Positions 7,457 to 15,159 of a DNA stretch of 53,280 nucleotides are shown here, one piece after another. The DNA comes from Desulfobacteraceae bacterium (GTDB lineage Bacteria > Desulfobacterota > Syntrophobacteria > Syntrophobacterales > Syntrophobacteraceae): assembly GCA_021372055.1 (NCBI GenBank), contig JAJFVB010000039.1:1-53280 (forward strand), in the 5' to 3' direction. The notes beneath the pieces are model-generated. The model saw only the letters and a program-made list of their open reading frames with translations, made no database searches and was not told the DNA's origin. The position numbers were made by a program, and so were the translations under genes. Position 1 is the first letter of the stretch, and every line of letters starts with the position of its first letter.

Positions 7457-8960
7457 GCTTCTGCCCGAATATGAAATGTCAGGTTATTTCCCCGGCCTCG
7501 TCGAGATATGCAGGGGGGAAGACGGGAACCCCGTTTTCCTGATAGTGAAAGACGGCAAGCTCACGGTCGAGGAAAAGGCTGAAACACTGCATGGAACCGT
7601 CATTCCTCCGGAACCAAAGGATTTGCCGAAATCCGTAAGAGAGTCAATCCCCGACGTCTCATTGGTGCTGGAGCATGTCCAGAAAGAGGATCGAAGCCTC
7701 TATGAGGATCTTTTGGGCTATTTCATGAGGTTTTCCTACCTCGATGAGCAGCAGCTCGCCATAGCAGCCCATTACGTATTTCTCACCTACCTGCACGATC
7801 ATGCCGAAATCGCCTATTGCCCGTGCATTCTCTTCTATGCCGTGCCCGGTCGGGGAAAAAGCAGGATGGGAAAGTCACTCACCTACGTTTCCTTTCGCGG
7901 CTATCATTCAATCGACATGCGCGAGGCCTACATCATTCGCTTCGCTCAGCACCTTCACGGGACTCTGTTTCTCGATTTGACGGATTTGTCCAAAAAGGCA
8001 GGGAAGAATAATTGCGAGGACATGCTTCTTTCCCGGTACGAAAAAGGTCTTGAGTGCGCGAGGGTGCTCTATCCGGATAGAGGAAAGTTCAAGGACACAG
8101 AGTACTTTGATGTGTACGGTCCTACGATCATTGCAACCAACGGTCCGATTGACAAAGTGCTTGAGACACGCTGCTTGCCTATCACCATGCCGAATCATCC
8201 GGGGAACTACGAAAATCCAAGTCCGGAATGTGCTTTGGGACTCAGAGCACGCATGACAGCCTGGAGGGCAAAATATCTTCTTGCTTCCTTGCCCGAGATC
8301 CCGCCGATTCCGGGTGTTGAGGGGCGCTTGTGGGATATCTCAAGGCCTCTTTTCCAAATCAGCAAGCTGATCCACCCTGAGGATGGGATTCACCTTGAAG
8401 AAGCAATTCTTCGGATCGCCGCAGATAAAAGCCAAGAGAGCCGGGGGAGCATTGAAGGCCGAATCGTTGAGATCATCCACAATATTAGTGCGGAAAACGG
8501 CCTTTCAGACCTGCCTGAGTGGTCAATCAAGGTAAGCGATATCACGAAAAAATTCAACGAGACAAGACCCGCAGACAGCCAGGTTTCCGCTACCTGGATG
8601 GGGATGAAACTCAAGGGACTGAGCCTGAAAAAAAGGCAAATCAACGGACGAATGGAGGTCCTGATCACACGATCCGATTACGGGACCCTTCATGCTCAGT
8701 ATGGGGTGGCGCTCCCAGACAAGAATTCGCCAATCGTCTTGTCGAGGGTAGACCCTTGCACAAGCAACTCTCTACCAGGAAAAGAGTCGTTAAATCAATT
8801 GGATAAGACCTTGGTAGAGCCTTGTAGAGGGTTGCGGCGAGAACGGGAAGACCAGATAGAGATGTTCAGCGAACGGGCTGCTATCATGGAACACGAAGGC
8901 GGGTTGAGCCGGGAAGAAGCTGAAGAGAAAGCCGCTTTTGACCCCGGAATACCGTTCTAG
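7449..8960 (+). CDS. P-loop ATPase, putative replication helicase/primase-like protein
   Basis: This 503-aa protein has a P-loop VPGRGKS at about residues 132-138, a Walker B-like LFLDLTD at about 173-179, and a downstream IIATNGPI. That layout is common in AAA-like phage and plasmid helicases of the primase-polymerase/D5 type. The N-terminal part (about 110 aa) and C-terminal winged-helix-like part (SIKVSDITKKFNE... WMGMKLKGLSLKKRQING) suit DNA binding. I chose the ATG at 7449 (SD ggagggg), which overlaps the initiator stop. The frame opens at 7422. Being coupled to the initiator it most likely unwinds or loads at the element origin. It has no recognisable primase catalytic site, so 'ATPase' is the safe term. 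Confidence 0.65.
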   Translation: MIELLPEYEMSGYFPGLVEICRGEDGNPVFLIVKDGKLTVEEKAETLHGTVIPPEPKDLPKSVRESIPDVSLVLEHVQKEDRSLYEDLLGYFMRFSYLDEQQLAIAAHYVFLTYLHDHAEIAYCPCILFYAVPGRGKSRMGKSLTYVSFRGYHSIDMREAYIIRFAQHLHGTLFLDLTDLSKKAGKNNCEDMLLSRYEKGLECARVLYPDRGKFKDTEYFDVYGPTIIATNGPIDKVLETRCLPITMPNHPGNYENPSPECALGLRARMTAWRAKYLLASLPEIPPIPGVEGRLWDISRPLFQISKLIHPEDGIHLEEAILRIAADKSQESRGSIEGRIVEIIHNISAENGLSDLPEWSIKVSDITKKFNETRPADSQVSATWMGMKLKGLSLKKRQINGRMEVLITRSDYGTLHAQYGVALPDKNSPIVLSRVDPCTSNSLPGKESLNQLDKTLVEPCRGLRREREDQIEMFSERAAIMEHEGGLSREEAEEKAAFDPGIPF

Positions 8961-8973
8961 GTCCGTGGGCCGT

Positions 8974-9333
8974 ATGTGTGGAATTGAAATTGACAGGTAC
9001 GGAGCCAGGGAGATAATGAGCCCTGAGGAGACCGCCCAATTCCTCCGAAAAAGCTTGTCCTGGGTGTACAAGCATTGGAAGGAGTTGGGTGGCGTGAAGC
9101 TCGGGGGTTCTCTGATTTTCCCGTCCATGGAGGACCTCTATGAGCGTTTATTCGGTAAAGGGCAAAGGGTGGAGGTACGACTTCACCCTGAAGGGCGAGA
9201 GGTACACCGACACCTGGTTCAAAACGAAAAAGACGGCTCAGGCAGCCGAGGCAAAAAGAAGGGAGGAAATCGAAAATCCGAAGCCGGAGATGGAAGAACC
9301 TCCGACCGACATAAGCTTCTTGGAACTGGTTAA
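8974..9333 (+). CDS. HTH protein, putative excisionase, overlapping the integrase
   Basis: The first 60 residues hold MSPEETAQFLRKSLSWVYKHW and KLGGSLIFPSMEDLYERLF, the helix-turn-helix plus wing of HTH_17/AlpA-type excisionases. From about residue 62 the frame continues through the start of the integrase gene in another frame and ends at 9333, giving a basic, low-complexity tail (GSRGKKKGGNRK). The start is uncertain: ATG 8974 gives the fuller N-terminus, and ATG 9016 has a better SD (agggag). A further ATG at 8938 lies within the preceding gene. Excisionase beside integrase is the usual module. The roughly 194-bp out-of-frame overlap is unusual. Confidence 0.6.
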   Translation: MCGIEIDRYGAREIMSPEETAQFLRKSLSWVYKHWKELGGVKLGGSLIFPSMEDLYERLFGKGQRVEVRLHPEGREVHRHLVQNEKDGSGSRGKKKGGNRKSEAGDGRTSDRHKLLGTG

Positions 9334-10207
9334 TCTGAGGCTAGATTATGTCAAAGCTTATCAGTCTGAAGTAAACTACAGGCATTCGGTGTACATGGCC
9401 AGAAGATGGATAGCTCGATGGAAGGATTTGAATTGCTCTCGGATTTCCGACCAGATGGTACAAGCCCTTATTTTGGAGAGAAGCAAGACATCTGCCTACA
9501 CGGCGAACAAGGAGTTGCGCTATCTTCGAGCCACTTTCAACTTTGGGATTAAAAAGAAGTTGGTACATAACAACCCGACCAAAGACATTGATTTTTTGCC
9601 GGTGGAGAAAGCCGTCAAGTACATCCCTCCCGCCGATCATATTGATAAAGTGATCGCGATGGCTGATGTAGAGACTCAAGACTACCTTTTTGCGATTCGG
9701 GAGACCATGGCCCGAATGAACGAAATCAATCAATTGACGTGGGATGATGTTGACCTTCAGAACCGTTGCATCACGCTCTATACCAGGAAGAAAAAAGGCG
9801 GACACCGCACGCCGAGGAAAGTGCCGATGACTCAACGGCTCTTTGAAATTCTCTCCCGCCGAAGCGCAACAAGGAGAGAAGATTTACCCTGGGTATTTTG
9901 GCACAAGTACTGGAGTGCCAGTTCGGGCAGAGTCGAAGCGGGGCCTTTTCAAGATCGAAAAAAAATCATGAGAATCTTGTGTGAGAAAGCAGGTGTCAGA
10001 TATTTTCGGTTTCACGCGCTTCGGCACTCAGGTGCTTCCATTATGGATCAAAACGGGGTGCCTCTGGGCTCGATCCAAAGGATTCTTGGGCACGAGAACC
10101 GAAAAACAACGGAGATCTACCTCCACAGCATAGGTGACTCCGAGAGGCATGCAATCGAGGTTTACGAGCGCGCAACAAAAAATTCTCACACGAATTCTCA
10201 CACATAA
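9140..10207 (+). CDS. Tyrosine recombinase (phage-type integrase)
   Basis: This 355-aa integrase catalyses site-specific recombination between the element and the tRNA-Phe gene. The first ~50 residues are an arm-binding-like domain (MSVYSVKGKGWRYDFTLKGE...). Residues 55-150 are the SAM-like core-binding domain, followed by the catalytic domain. Catalytic residues can be placed: Arg192 (ARMNE), Lys218-219 in the beta-hairpin, His292 and Arg295 (FHALRH), His318 (LGHEN) and the nucleophile Tyr327 (TTEIYLH). All are present, so it should be active. The last eight codons (NSHTNSHT) are encoded by the tandem attctcacac repeats. The gene ends about 50 bp from the tRNA and reads toward it, typical for integrases targeting tRNA 3' ends. 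Confidence 0.93.
   Translation: MSVYSVKGKGWRYDFTLKGERYTDTWFKTKKTAQAAEAKRREEIENPKPEMEEPPTDISFLELVNLRLDYVKAYQSEVNYRHSVYMARRWIARWKDLNCSRISDQMVQALILERSKTSAYTANKELRYLRATFNFGIKKKLVHNNPTKDIDFLPVEKAVKYIPPADHIDKVIAMADVETQDYLFAIRETMARMNEINQLTWDDVDLQNRCITLYTRKKKGGHRTPRKVPMTQRLFEILSRRSATRREDLPWVFWHKYWSASSGRVEAGPFQDRKKIMRILCEKAGVRYFRFHALRHSGASIMDQNGVPLGSIQRILGHENRKTTEIYLHSIGDSERHAIEVYERATKNSHTNSHT
10182..10203 (+). repeat. Integrase arm-type site candidate, right (2 x attctcacac)
   Basis: attctcacacg at 10182-10192 and attctcacac at 10194-10203 match the left-end tandem (1637-1658) in sequence and orientation. They lie inside the last codons of the integrase gene, so the site doubles as coding sequence. 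Confidence 0.55.
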
Positions 10208-10214
10208 ACGAAAA

Positions 10215-10244
10215 AGGCACTCGGCGATTTCTCGCTAAGTGCCT
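10215..10244 (-). terminator. Terminator of tRNA-Phe
   Basis: On the minus strand AGGCACT...AGTGCCT with an inner GCGA/TCGC pairing is followed by five T. It stands just beyond the tRNA 3' end. It belongs to the element side of the att core, so the element supplies its own terminator to the tRNA. It is also convergent to the integrase gene. Confidence 0.75.
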
Positions 10245-10255
10245 GATTTTGTTGG

Positions 10256-10300
10256 ATGGCGAGGCTCAGAATCGAACTGAGGACACGAGGATTTTCAGTC
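10256..10300 (-). repeat. att direct repeat, right copy (within tRNA-Phe)
   Basis: Exact 45-bp match to 1479-1523. Here it forms the 3' half of the intact tRNA-Phe. Homology stops at 10300, within the anticodon stem, which marks the outer limit of possible crossover. Confidence 0.85.
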
Positions 10301-10329
10301 CACTGCTCTACCGACTGAGCTACCTCGCC
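10257..10329 (-). tRNA. tRNA-Phe (GAA)
   Basis: The minus strand folds as a full cloverleaf of 73 nt. The acceptor GGCGAGG/CCTCGCC is followed by A73. The D arm is GCTC/GAGC, the anticodon loop CTGAAAA gives anticodon GAA, the variable region is GTGTC, and the T arm CTCAG-TTCGATT-CTGAG is canonical. CCA is not encoded. The anticodon stem GTGGA/TCCTC holds one U-U mismatch (28:42). It is the integration site of the element, with a strong promoter upstream and a terminator downstream. Confidence 0.95.
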
Positions 10330-10341
10330 ACAACCCTTTGA

Positions 10342-10370
10342 ATATTAGTAAAATCGAAATTCGCTGTCAA
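10342..10370 (-). promoter_or_regulatory. Promoter of tRNA-Phe
   Basis: On the minus strand the -35 TTGACA (10365-10370) and -10 TAATAT (10342-10347) are 17 bp apart, about 12 bp before the tRNA 5' end. This is close to a consensus sigma-70 promoter, as expected for a stable RNA gene. Confidence 0.85.
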
Positions 10371-10450
10371 TAATATTTCTTTCTTTTTTCTTTCAACCAA
10401 TACCTCTCGGATCCTGCGCCCAATGAGCGGTTGCAGGAAGGCACGCGAGT

Positions 10451-11212
10451 CTATTTCTTCTCCGGAGGGACGGTCTCCGTCTCTTCGTCTTCGGCCCCTT
10501 CTTTTCGGGGCGCGGAGTCGAGTTCCAGCATGAGCGCCTGCAAATCCTTATCCGATAGTTCGATGACAAAATCATCGGGCGCGTTTTCTTCCTGCGGGGC
10601 CGGTGTGGCAGATTCCGGAGCAACCGGTTCTTCGGCCTCCGGCGGCTTCGTTGCGAGTCCGGGAAGAGATTCGATATCGAATTTCGGTACCCAGTCCTCC
10701 TCTTTGGCAACACTTATCTTTTCCGTGACGGGACCTTCATCCATCGCGAGCTCGAATTCCCCGGCGGGCGCCTTTTCCGTCTCGATTTCCAGAGGGGCTT
10801 CAGCGCCTTTGCCCTCGGCCGGAACGGAGGCATTTTTATCTATCAGCAATTCGAGCTCTTCATCGGAAAGGTCCAGGAGACTGAAATCCTCCTCTCCCTC
10901 TTCGGGATTCGGCACGGTCTCCGCCGCCATTTCAACATCGCTCTCCGGCATAACGAGCCTGTAACCTCCGCCAATTTCGGTTTCATCACCGAAATCAAAC
11001 GCCGGAGCGACGGCGGAAGCCGTTTCAGCGGTGGGGGAATCCATCGATGCCGGCTGCTGGTAATCCTTCAGGAGCGATCCCAAAAAGAAAGGGATGGACG
11101 GCTTGGCGGCAGAAAACCCCAGTGCATCGCGCACGCCGGACAAGTTCGTTCCGCACTTTTTGCATTCGGACAGATGATCGAAACTGAAATACCCGCATTT
11201 GGTGCATTTCAT
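10451..11212 (-). CDS. Zinc-ribbon protein with long acidic tail, function unknown
   Basis: This 253-aa protein starts with a zinc ribbon (MKCTKCG...CKKCGTNL, two CxxC pairs about ten residues apart). The remainder is acidic and rich in Glu, Ala and Pro, with two short repeats of the form LSDEELELLID and LSDKDLQALMLELD, which may be peptide-binding helices. It directly follows rsmE on the same strand (stop of rsmE next to its ATG) and is the last gene of the dprA-topA-pilD-rsmE block. I see no enzyme motif. A scaffold or regulatory role is possible, but nothing in the sequence fixes it. Confidence 0.7.
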   Translation of the reverse strand: MKCTKCGYFSFDHLSECKKCGTNLSGVRDALGFSAAKPSIPFFLGSLLKDYQQPASMDSPTAETASAVAPAFDFGDETEIGGGYRLVMPESDVEMAAETVPNPEEGEEDFSLLDLSDEELELLIDKNASVPAEGKGAEAPLEIETEKAPAGEFELAMDEGPVTEKISVAKEEDWVPKFDIESLPGLATKPPEAEEPVAPESATPAPQEENAPDDFVIELSDKDLQALMLELDSAPRKEGAEDEETETVPPEKK

Positions 11213-12007
11213 CTAGTCGCCCCCCTTCCGCCGTGTTCCCCCCATATCGCCCCAGAGGAGCTGAATCGAGGAGATCAGAGCGATAACAGCCGTTTCGTAA
11301 CGCAGAATTCTCGGTCCCAAATGGACGGGATCAAAACCGGCACGGATAAGCCGGAAAATCTCATCGCTTTCCCAGCCGCCCTCCGGACCAATCGCAGCCA
11401 GGACTCCATTGCAGCAGGGCCGGGACATTTCGCCGATTTCCGCCAGTCCGGCGGCTCCCCCCCGCTCCTGAGCAAAAATCCTCAGATCGAAGCCGGAGCC
11501 ATCTCCTCCGGGCGAACACGCTGCAATCAGAGCATCCAGATCGGGCATAACTTCAATTCCGGGCATCCTGGTCCGCCCGCATTGACATATCGCTTCGCGG
11601 GCGATCTTTATCCAGCGATCCTTTTTTCTCCCCGCATGGTCCTTCGAGAGCCCATACTGGCTCCTTGCGGCGCGAAAGATCAGGAGGCCGGCAGCACCCA
11701 GTTCGGTTGCCTGCCGTACCGCGAGGTCCATTATATCGGATCGAGCGAGCGCGAGTGCAAGCGTAATCCGGAGCGGTGATTCGAGGGCCGAACGGTCGCA
11801 CCTTCCGGTCAGGCGGACCGAGACCCGGCTTTTGCCAATCTCCGCGACCTCGCCTTCCCAGGCTTCACCGTTCCCGTCGCGAATCTCGATCGTATCTCCC
11901 GTTCTGAGGCGAAGCACCTTTTCCAGATGATGCGACGCATCGGGCGGGAGGCATACCGTTCCGGAGTCGGAGTCAATTTCCTGCACGAAGAAGCATCTTC
12001 GCGTCAT
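11213..12007 (-). CDS. rsmE: 16S rRNA m3U1498 methyltransferase RsmE
   Basis: This 264-aa SPOUT-class methyltransferase adds a methyl group to N3 of U1498 in 16S rRNA using S-adenosylmethionine. The N-terminal PUA-like part shows HHLEKVLRLRTGD and DGNGEAWEG. The SPOUT knot shows LFRAARSQ-type and IGPEGGW motifs, and LGPRILRYETA near the C-terminus, which is the family signature for the SAM-binding knot. The length is normal for the family. It lies between prepilin peptidase and the zinc-ribbon gene, all on the minus strand. Confidence 0.92.
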   Translation of the reverse strand: MTRRCFFVQEIDSDSGTVCLPPDASHHLEKVLRLRTGDTIEIRDGNGEAWEGEVAEIGKSRVSVRLTGRCDRSALESPLRITLALALARSDIMDLAVRQATELGAAGLLIFRAARSQYGLSKDHAGRKKDRWIKIAREAICQCGRTRMPGIEVMPDLDALIAACSPGGDGSGFDLRIFAQERGGAAGLAEIGEMSRPCCNGVLAAIGPEGGWESDEIFRLIRAGFDPVHLGPRILRYETAVIALISSIQLLWGDMGGTRRKGGD

Positions 12008-12013
12008 CAGCTC

Positions 12014-12817
12014 TTACATCCCGAGCAGTTCGGTAAAGTACCAGTGAACGAGCAGCTGCCCCCAGAATATATAGCAAACCGCCCCAAAGGCAAGAAAAGG
12101 CCCGTAGGGGATCTGCGCCCCCATGCCTTTTCCCGTAAAATACATGACGGGAAGAGCAATAACCATGCCGGAAATGGAAGAAACGAGCACCGTAAACACG
12201 ACTCCAGGCCAGCCCAAAAACGCTCCGATCATCCCGAGCAGCACGACATCCCCGCCGCCCATGACCTCTTTGCGGCGAATCATCCCATACAGGGTCGCGA
12301 TTGCATACAGCAGTCCGCCTCCAAGGAAGATCCCCAGGAGCGAGTCCGTCCAGGCGAGCCGGGGCGTGAAGAAAGACAGCAAAAAGCCCAGGGCGATTCC
12401 AGGCATGGACAGAACATGCGGGATTGTGTAGGTGTCCAGGTCAATGCAGGAAATAATCAGCAGCAGGGAAAAGAAAACGAATTCGATTGCCGCCTGAGGA
12501 TGAAGTCCGTAGCGCCGCACGAAAAGAAGGGCAAAAAGGCCCGTCAGGACTTCGATAAGCGGATAGCGAAACGAAATGGGGGCGGCGCAGCTTCTGCACC
12601 TGCCGCGCAGCAGAAGGTAGCTCAGCACGGGAATATTATCGTAGCCCGCAATCGCCGTCCCGCAACCCGGACATCGCGAACCCGGCGAGACGATGGACTG
12701 CCCCAATGGTAATCGGTGAATAACGACATTGTAAAAGCTCCCCAGGCAGCACCCGAGCATTAAGGCGAAAATCTGCACCATGAAGGGGTTTGCTTCGACC
12801 AGAGCCATGCTATTCAC
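12014..12817 (-). CDS. pilD: Prepilin peptidase / N-methyltransferase (A24A family)
   Basis: This 267-aa polytopic membrane protein cleaves the leader of type IV prepilins and pseudopilins and methylates the new N-terminus. The cytoplasmic loop holds two CxxC pairs (CPGCG and CRSCA), a zinc site found in the bifunctional enzymes. The aspartyl protease residues are in CIDLDTYTIP and GGGDVVLLG. LGSFYNVVIHRLP near the N-terminus is the A24 signature. Its start overlaps the end of topA by 8 bp. No pilin gene is in the window, so the substrate is encoded elsewhere. Confidence 0.92.
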   Translation of the reverse strand: MNSMALVEANPFMVQIFALMLGCCLGSFYNVVIHRLPLGQSIVSPGSRCPGCGTAIAGYDNIPVLSYLLLRGRCRSCAAPISFRYPLIEVLTGLFALLFVRRYGLHPQAAIEFVFFSLLLIISCIDLDTYTIPHVLSMPGIALGFLLSFFTPRLAWTDSLLGIFLGGGLLYAIATLYGMIRRKEVMGGGDVVLLGMIGAFLGWPGVVFTVLVSSISGMVIALPVMYFTGKGMGAQIPYGPFLAFGAVCYIFWGQLLVHWYFTELLGM

Positions 12818-15152
12818 CGCCGCTTGCCATATTCGGTTGAGGTTCTTCCTTCTTCTTGAACTTGCACGCCGGATTTATGCAAAAGAGACTCCCGACACCC
12901 GTCTTTCCGGTCCTTCGAAACAGCACCGGCGAATTGCAGACCGGGCACGGCTCCCGCACAGGTTCGCCCTGAAACACCATTTTGCATTCCGGATATTTGT
13001 TGCAGCCGTAGAAGCGCCCGCGACGGCTCATGCGTTCCACAAGCTGCCCGCCGCACCCTTCCCGCGGACAGGCAATGCCGGTGGAAACGGGCCGCGTGTT
13101 CCGGCACTTCGGATAGCCGCTGCAGGCAAGGAAATTACCGTAACGGCCACTTTTCAGCACCATCGGCTGCCCGCACTTTTCACACGTTTCGCCCGTTTCG
13201 GTCGAATTGTGCTGATGCTCGACGGGATGGATTTTTCCCTTTTCGTCGCGTTCGTAGTCCGAAGTAAACGAACAATCCGGATAGCCGCTGCAGGCAAGAA
13301 ACGGACCGCTCCGGCTGAGCCGGATTTTGAGCGGTTTCGTGCAGCGCGGGCAGGTGAGATCGGTCGGCCAGCCAGCCGTCCTGAGATTCAGCATGCCCGT
13401 GCGCGCCGATGCGAGCGTCTCCGAGAAGTCGCGATAGAAGTCGTCCAGGAGGGTCAGCGGGGGATTTGCGCCCTTTTCGATTTCATCGAGGCCCTTTTCC
13501 ATCTTCGCCGTAAAGTCCACATCCACGATGTTCGGGAAACTGGCCTGGAGCAGAGTATCGATGATCATCCCCAGTTCGGTCGGAGAAAGGCGCTGTTTCT
13601 GGCGCAGCACGTATTCCCTATCGAGAATGGTGGATATGATCGTGGCGTAGGTGCTCGGACGACCTATCCCAAGGTCTTCCAGCATCTTTATGAGCGTTGC
13701 CTCGGTGTAGCGGGGCGGTGGCTGCGTGAAGTGCTGCTTATGCTCGATGCCGAGAAGATCGAGCTTCTGGTTTTCCGTAAGATCGGGAAGCTTTTCGTCG
13801 GCCTTCTCCGCGTCCTGATCGTCCCTGCCCTCTTCGTAGAGAGCGAGAAATCCCGGAAATCCGATAATGGAACCGGTGGCGCGCAGGGTGTAGTCCGGAA
13901 CATGATCGAGCCCGACCGTTGCCTTCGAGCCCGTATCGCCCTCCGCGGCGATATCGATAGTGGTCTGGTTGATCAGGGCCGGGGCCATCTGGCAAGCGAT
14001 GAACCGTTTCCAGATGAGGGTGTAGAGATTGAGCTGTTCGCGGGAAAGCGACTTGGAAAGGCTTTCGGGGGTAAGGTTTACGTCCGTCGGACGAATCGCC
14101 TCGTGCGCCCCCTGCGCGGTCTCCTTGGATTTATACGCAACGGGCTTTGCGGGCAGATAATCCCCGCCCCAGCGCTGGCCGATGTATTCCCTCGCCGCCT
14201 GCACGGCATCCTGAGAAAGACGCGTGGAGTCGGTACGCATGTAGGTGATGAGACCGACCGCCCCATCCTCACCCACCTCGATGCCCTCATAGAGCTTCTG
14301 GGCGATGCTCATCGTCTGCTTGGCCGAGAAATGGAACCTGCGCGCGGCGTCCTGCTGGAGCGTGCTGGTTATGAATGGAGGCGAGGGTTTCCTCTGCCGC
14401 TCCTTCTTTTCGACCCTTCCCACTCTGTAGAGAAGATCGCGGAGCGCCCGCAGGTGATGTTCGGCCTCCTCCTGAGACCCGATCGTGCATTTTTTCTTCT
14501 TGCAGCGGATCAACTGCGCTGTAAACGGCCATTTGCCGGAGGCCGAATCCGGCTCCGGGGTCAGCCGGGCATCGATTGTCCAGTATTCTTCCTTTTCAAA
14601 TGCCTGGATTTCCTTTTCACGGGCGCAAATGAGCCTGAGGGCAACGGATTGCACTCTCCCGGCGCTCAACCCCCGCCGCACTTTCTCCCACAGAAGCGGC
14701 GAGATCATGTAGCCGACGAGACGATCGAGAATCCGGCGCGCCTGCTGCGCCTCGTAGAGCTTCCGGTTCAGTTCCAGGGGAGATGCAAGAGCCTCCTGAA
14801 TCGCCTTTTTCGTCAATTCGTAGAAGAGCACCCTTCGAACCGGCTTTTCACCGGCCTCGATCTCTTCGGCAATATGCCAGGCGATCGCCTCCCCCTCCCT
14901 GTCGGGGTCGGGACCGAGATAGACGGCATCGACCTTGGCGGCGGCTTTCCTGAGATCTTCGATAACCTTCTTTTTACCCCGCATGACCTGGTATTCCGGC
15001 TTGAAATGTTCATCCAGGTCTATCCCGAGCTTATTGCCGGGCAGATCCTTGATGTGCCCCACGGAAGCTCTTACGATAAAGTCTTTCCCGAGGTAGCGTT
15101 CGAGCGTTTTTGCCTTGGTTGGCGATTCCACTATCAACAGCGATTTGGACAT
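12810..15152 (-). CDS. topA: DNA topoisomerase I
   Basis: This 780-aa type IA topoisomerase relaxes negative supercoils. The TOPRIM domain begins LLIVESPTKA (Glu9) and has DPDREGE at 82-88. The active-site tyrosine is Tyr304 in LITYMRTDST. Four C-terminal zinc-ribbon modules follow the core, with cysteine pairs near CPRC..CSGYPDC, CEKC..CSGYPKC, CPREGC..CNKYPEC and CPVC..CINPAC. This number is typical of longer bacterial TopA. It begins 7 bp from the end of dprA, so dprA-topA is probably one transcript, as in many bacteria. Confidence 0.96.
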   Translation of the reverse strand: MSKSLLIVESPTKAKTLERYLGKDFIVRASVGHIKDLPGNKLGIDLDEHFKPEYQVMRGKKKVIEDLRKAAAKVDAVYLGPDPDREGEAIAWHIAEEIEAGEKPVRRVLFYELTKKAIQEALASPLELNRKLYEAQQARRILDRLVGYMISPLLWEKVRRGLSAGRVQSVALRLICAREKEIQAFEKEEYWTIDARLTPEPDSASGKWPFTAQLIRCKKKKCTIGSQEEAEHHLRALRDLLYRVGRVEKKERQRKPSPPFITSTLQQDAARRFHFSAKQTMSIAQKLYEGIEVGEDGAVGLITYMRTDSTRLSQDAVQAAREYIGQRWGGDYLPAKPVAYKSKETAQGAHEAIRPTDVNLTPESLSKSLSREQLNLYTLIWKRFIACQMAPALINQTTIDIAAEGDTGSKATVGLDHVPDYTLRATGSIIGFPGFLALYEEGRDDQDAEKADEKLPDLTENQKLDLLGIEHKQHFTQPPPRYTEATLIKMLEDLGIGRPSTYATIISTILDREYVLRQKQRLSPTELGMIIDTLLQASFPNIVDVDFTAKMEKGLDEIEKGANPPLTLLDDFYRDFSETLASARTGMLNLRTAGWPTDLTCPRCTKPLKIRLSRSGPFLACSGYPDCSFTSDYERDEKGKIHPVEHQHNSTETGETCEKCGQPMVLKSGRYGNFLACSGYPKCRNTRPVSTGIACPREGCGGQLVERMSRRGRFYGCNKYPECKMVFQGEPVREPCPVCNSPVLFRRTGKTGVGSLFCINPACKFKKKEEPQPNMASGGE

Positions 15153-15159
15153 TTACCCT

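Larger units (their letters stand above)
1479..10300. mobile_element. tRNA-Phe integrative element (about 8.8 kb) carrying a SIR2-STAND gene
   Basis: The limits are a 45-bp exact direct repeat (1479-1523 and 10256-10300) that equals the 3' half of tRNA-Phe from the anticodon loop to the 3' end. A tyrosine integrase ends about 50 bp from the intact tRNA and points at it. The cargo includes an excisionase-like HTH gene, an AAA-like ATPase, a Rep_trans/MobT-like initiator, a ribbon-helix-helix regulator, inverted repeats that could be replication or transfer origins, and an AT-rich SIR2-STAND gene. No capsid, portal or terminase gene is visible, so this is not a complete prophage. A satellite, an integrated plasmid or a small mobilisable element fits best. 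Base composition of the cargo gene at 2.0-4.5 kb is clearly more AT-rich than the chromosome to the right. Confidence 0.85.
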
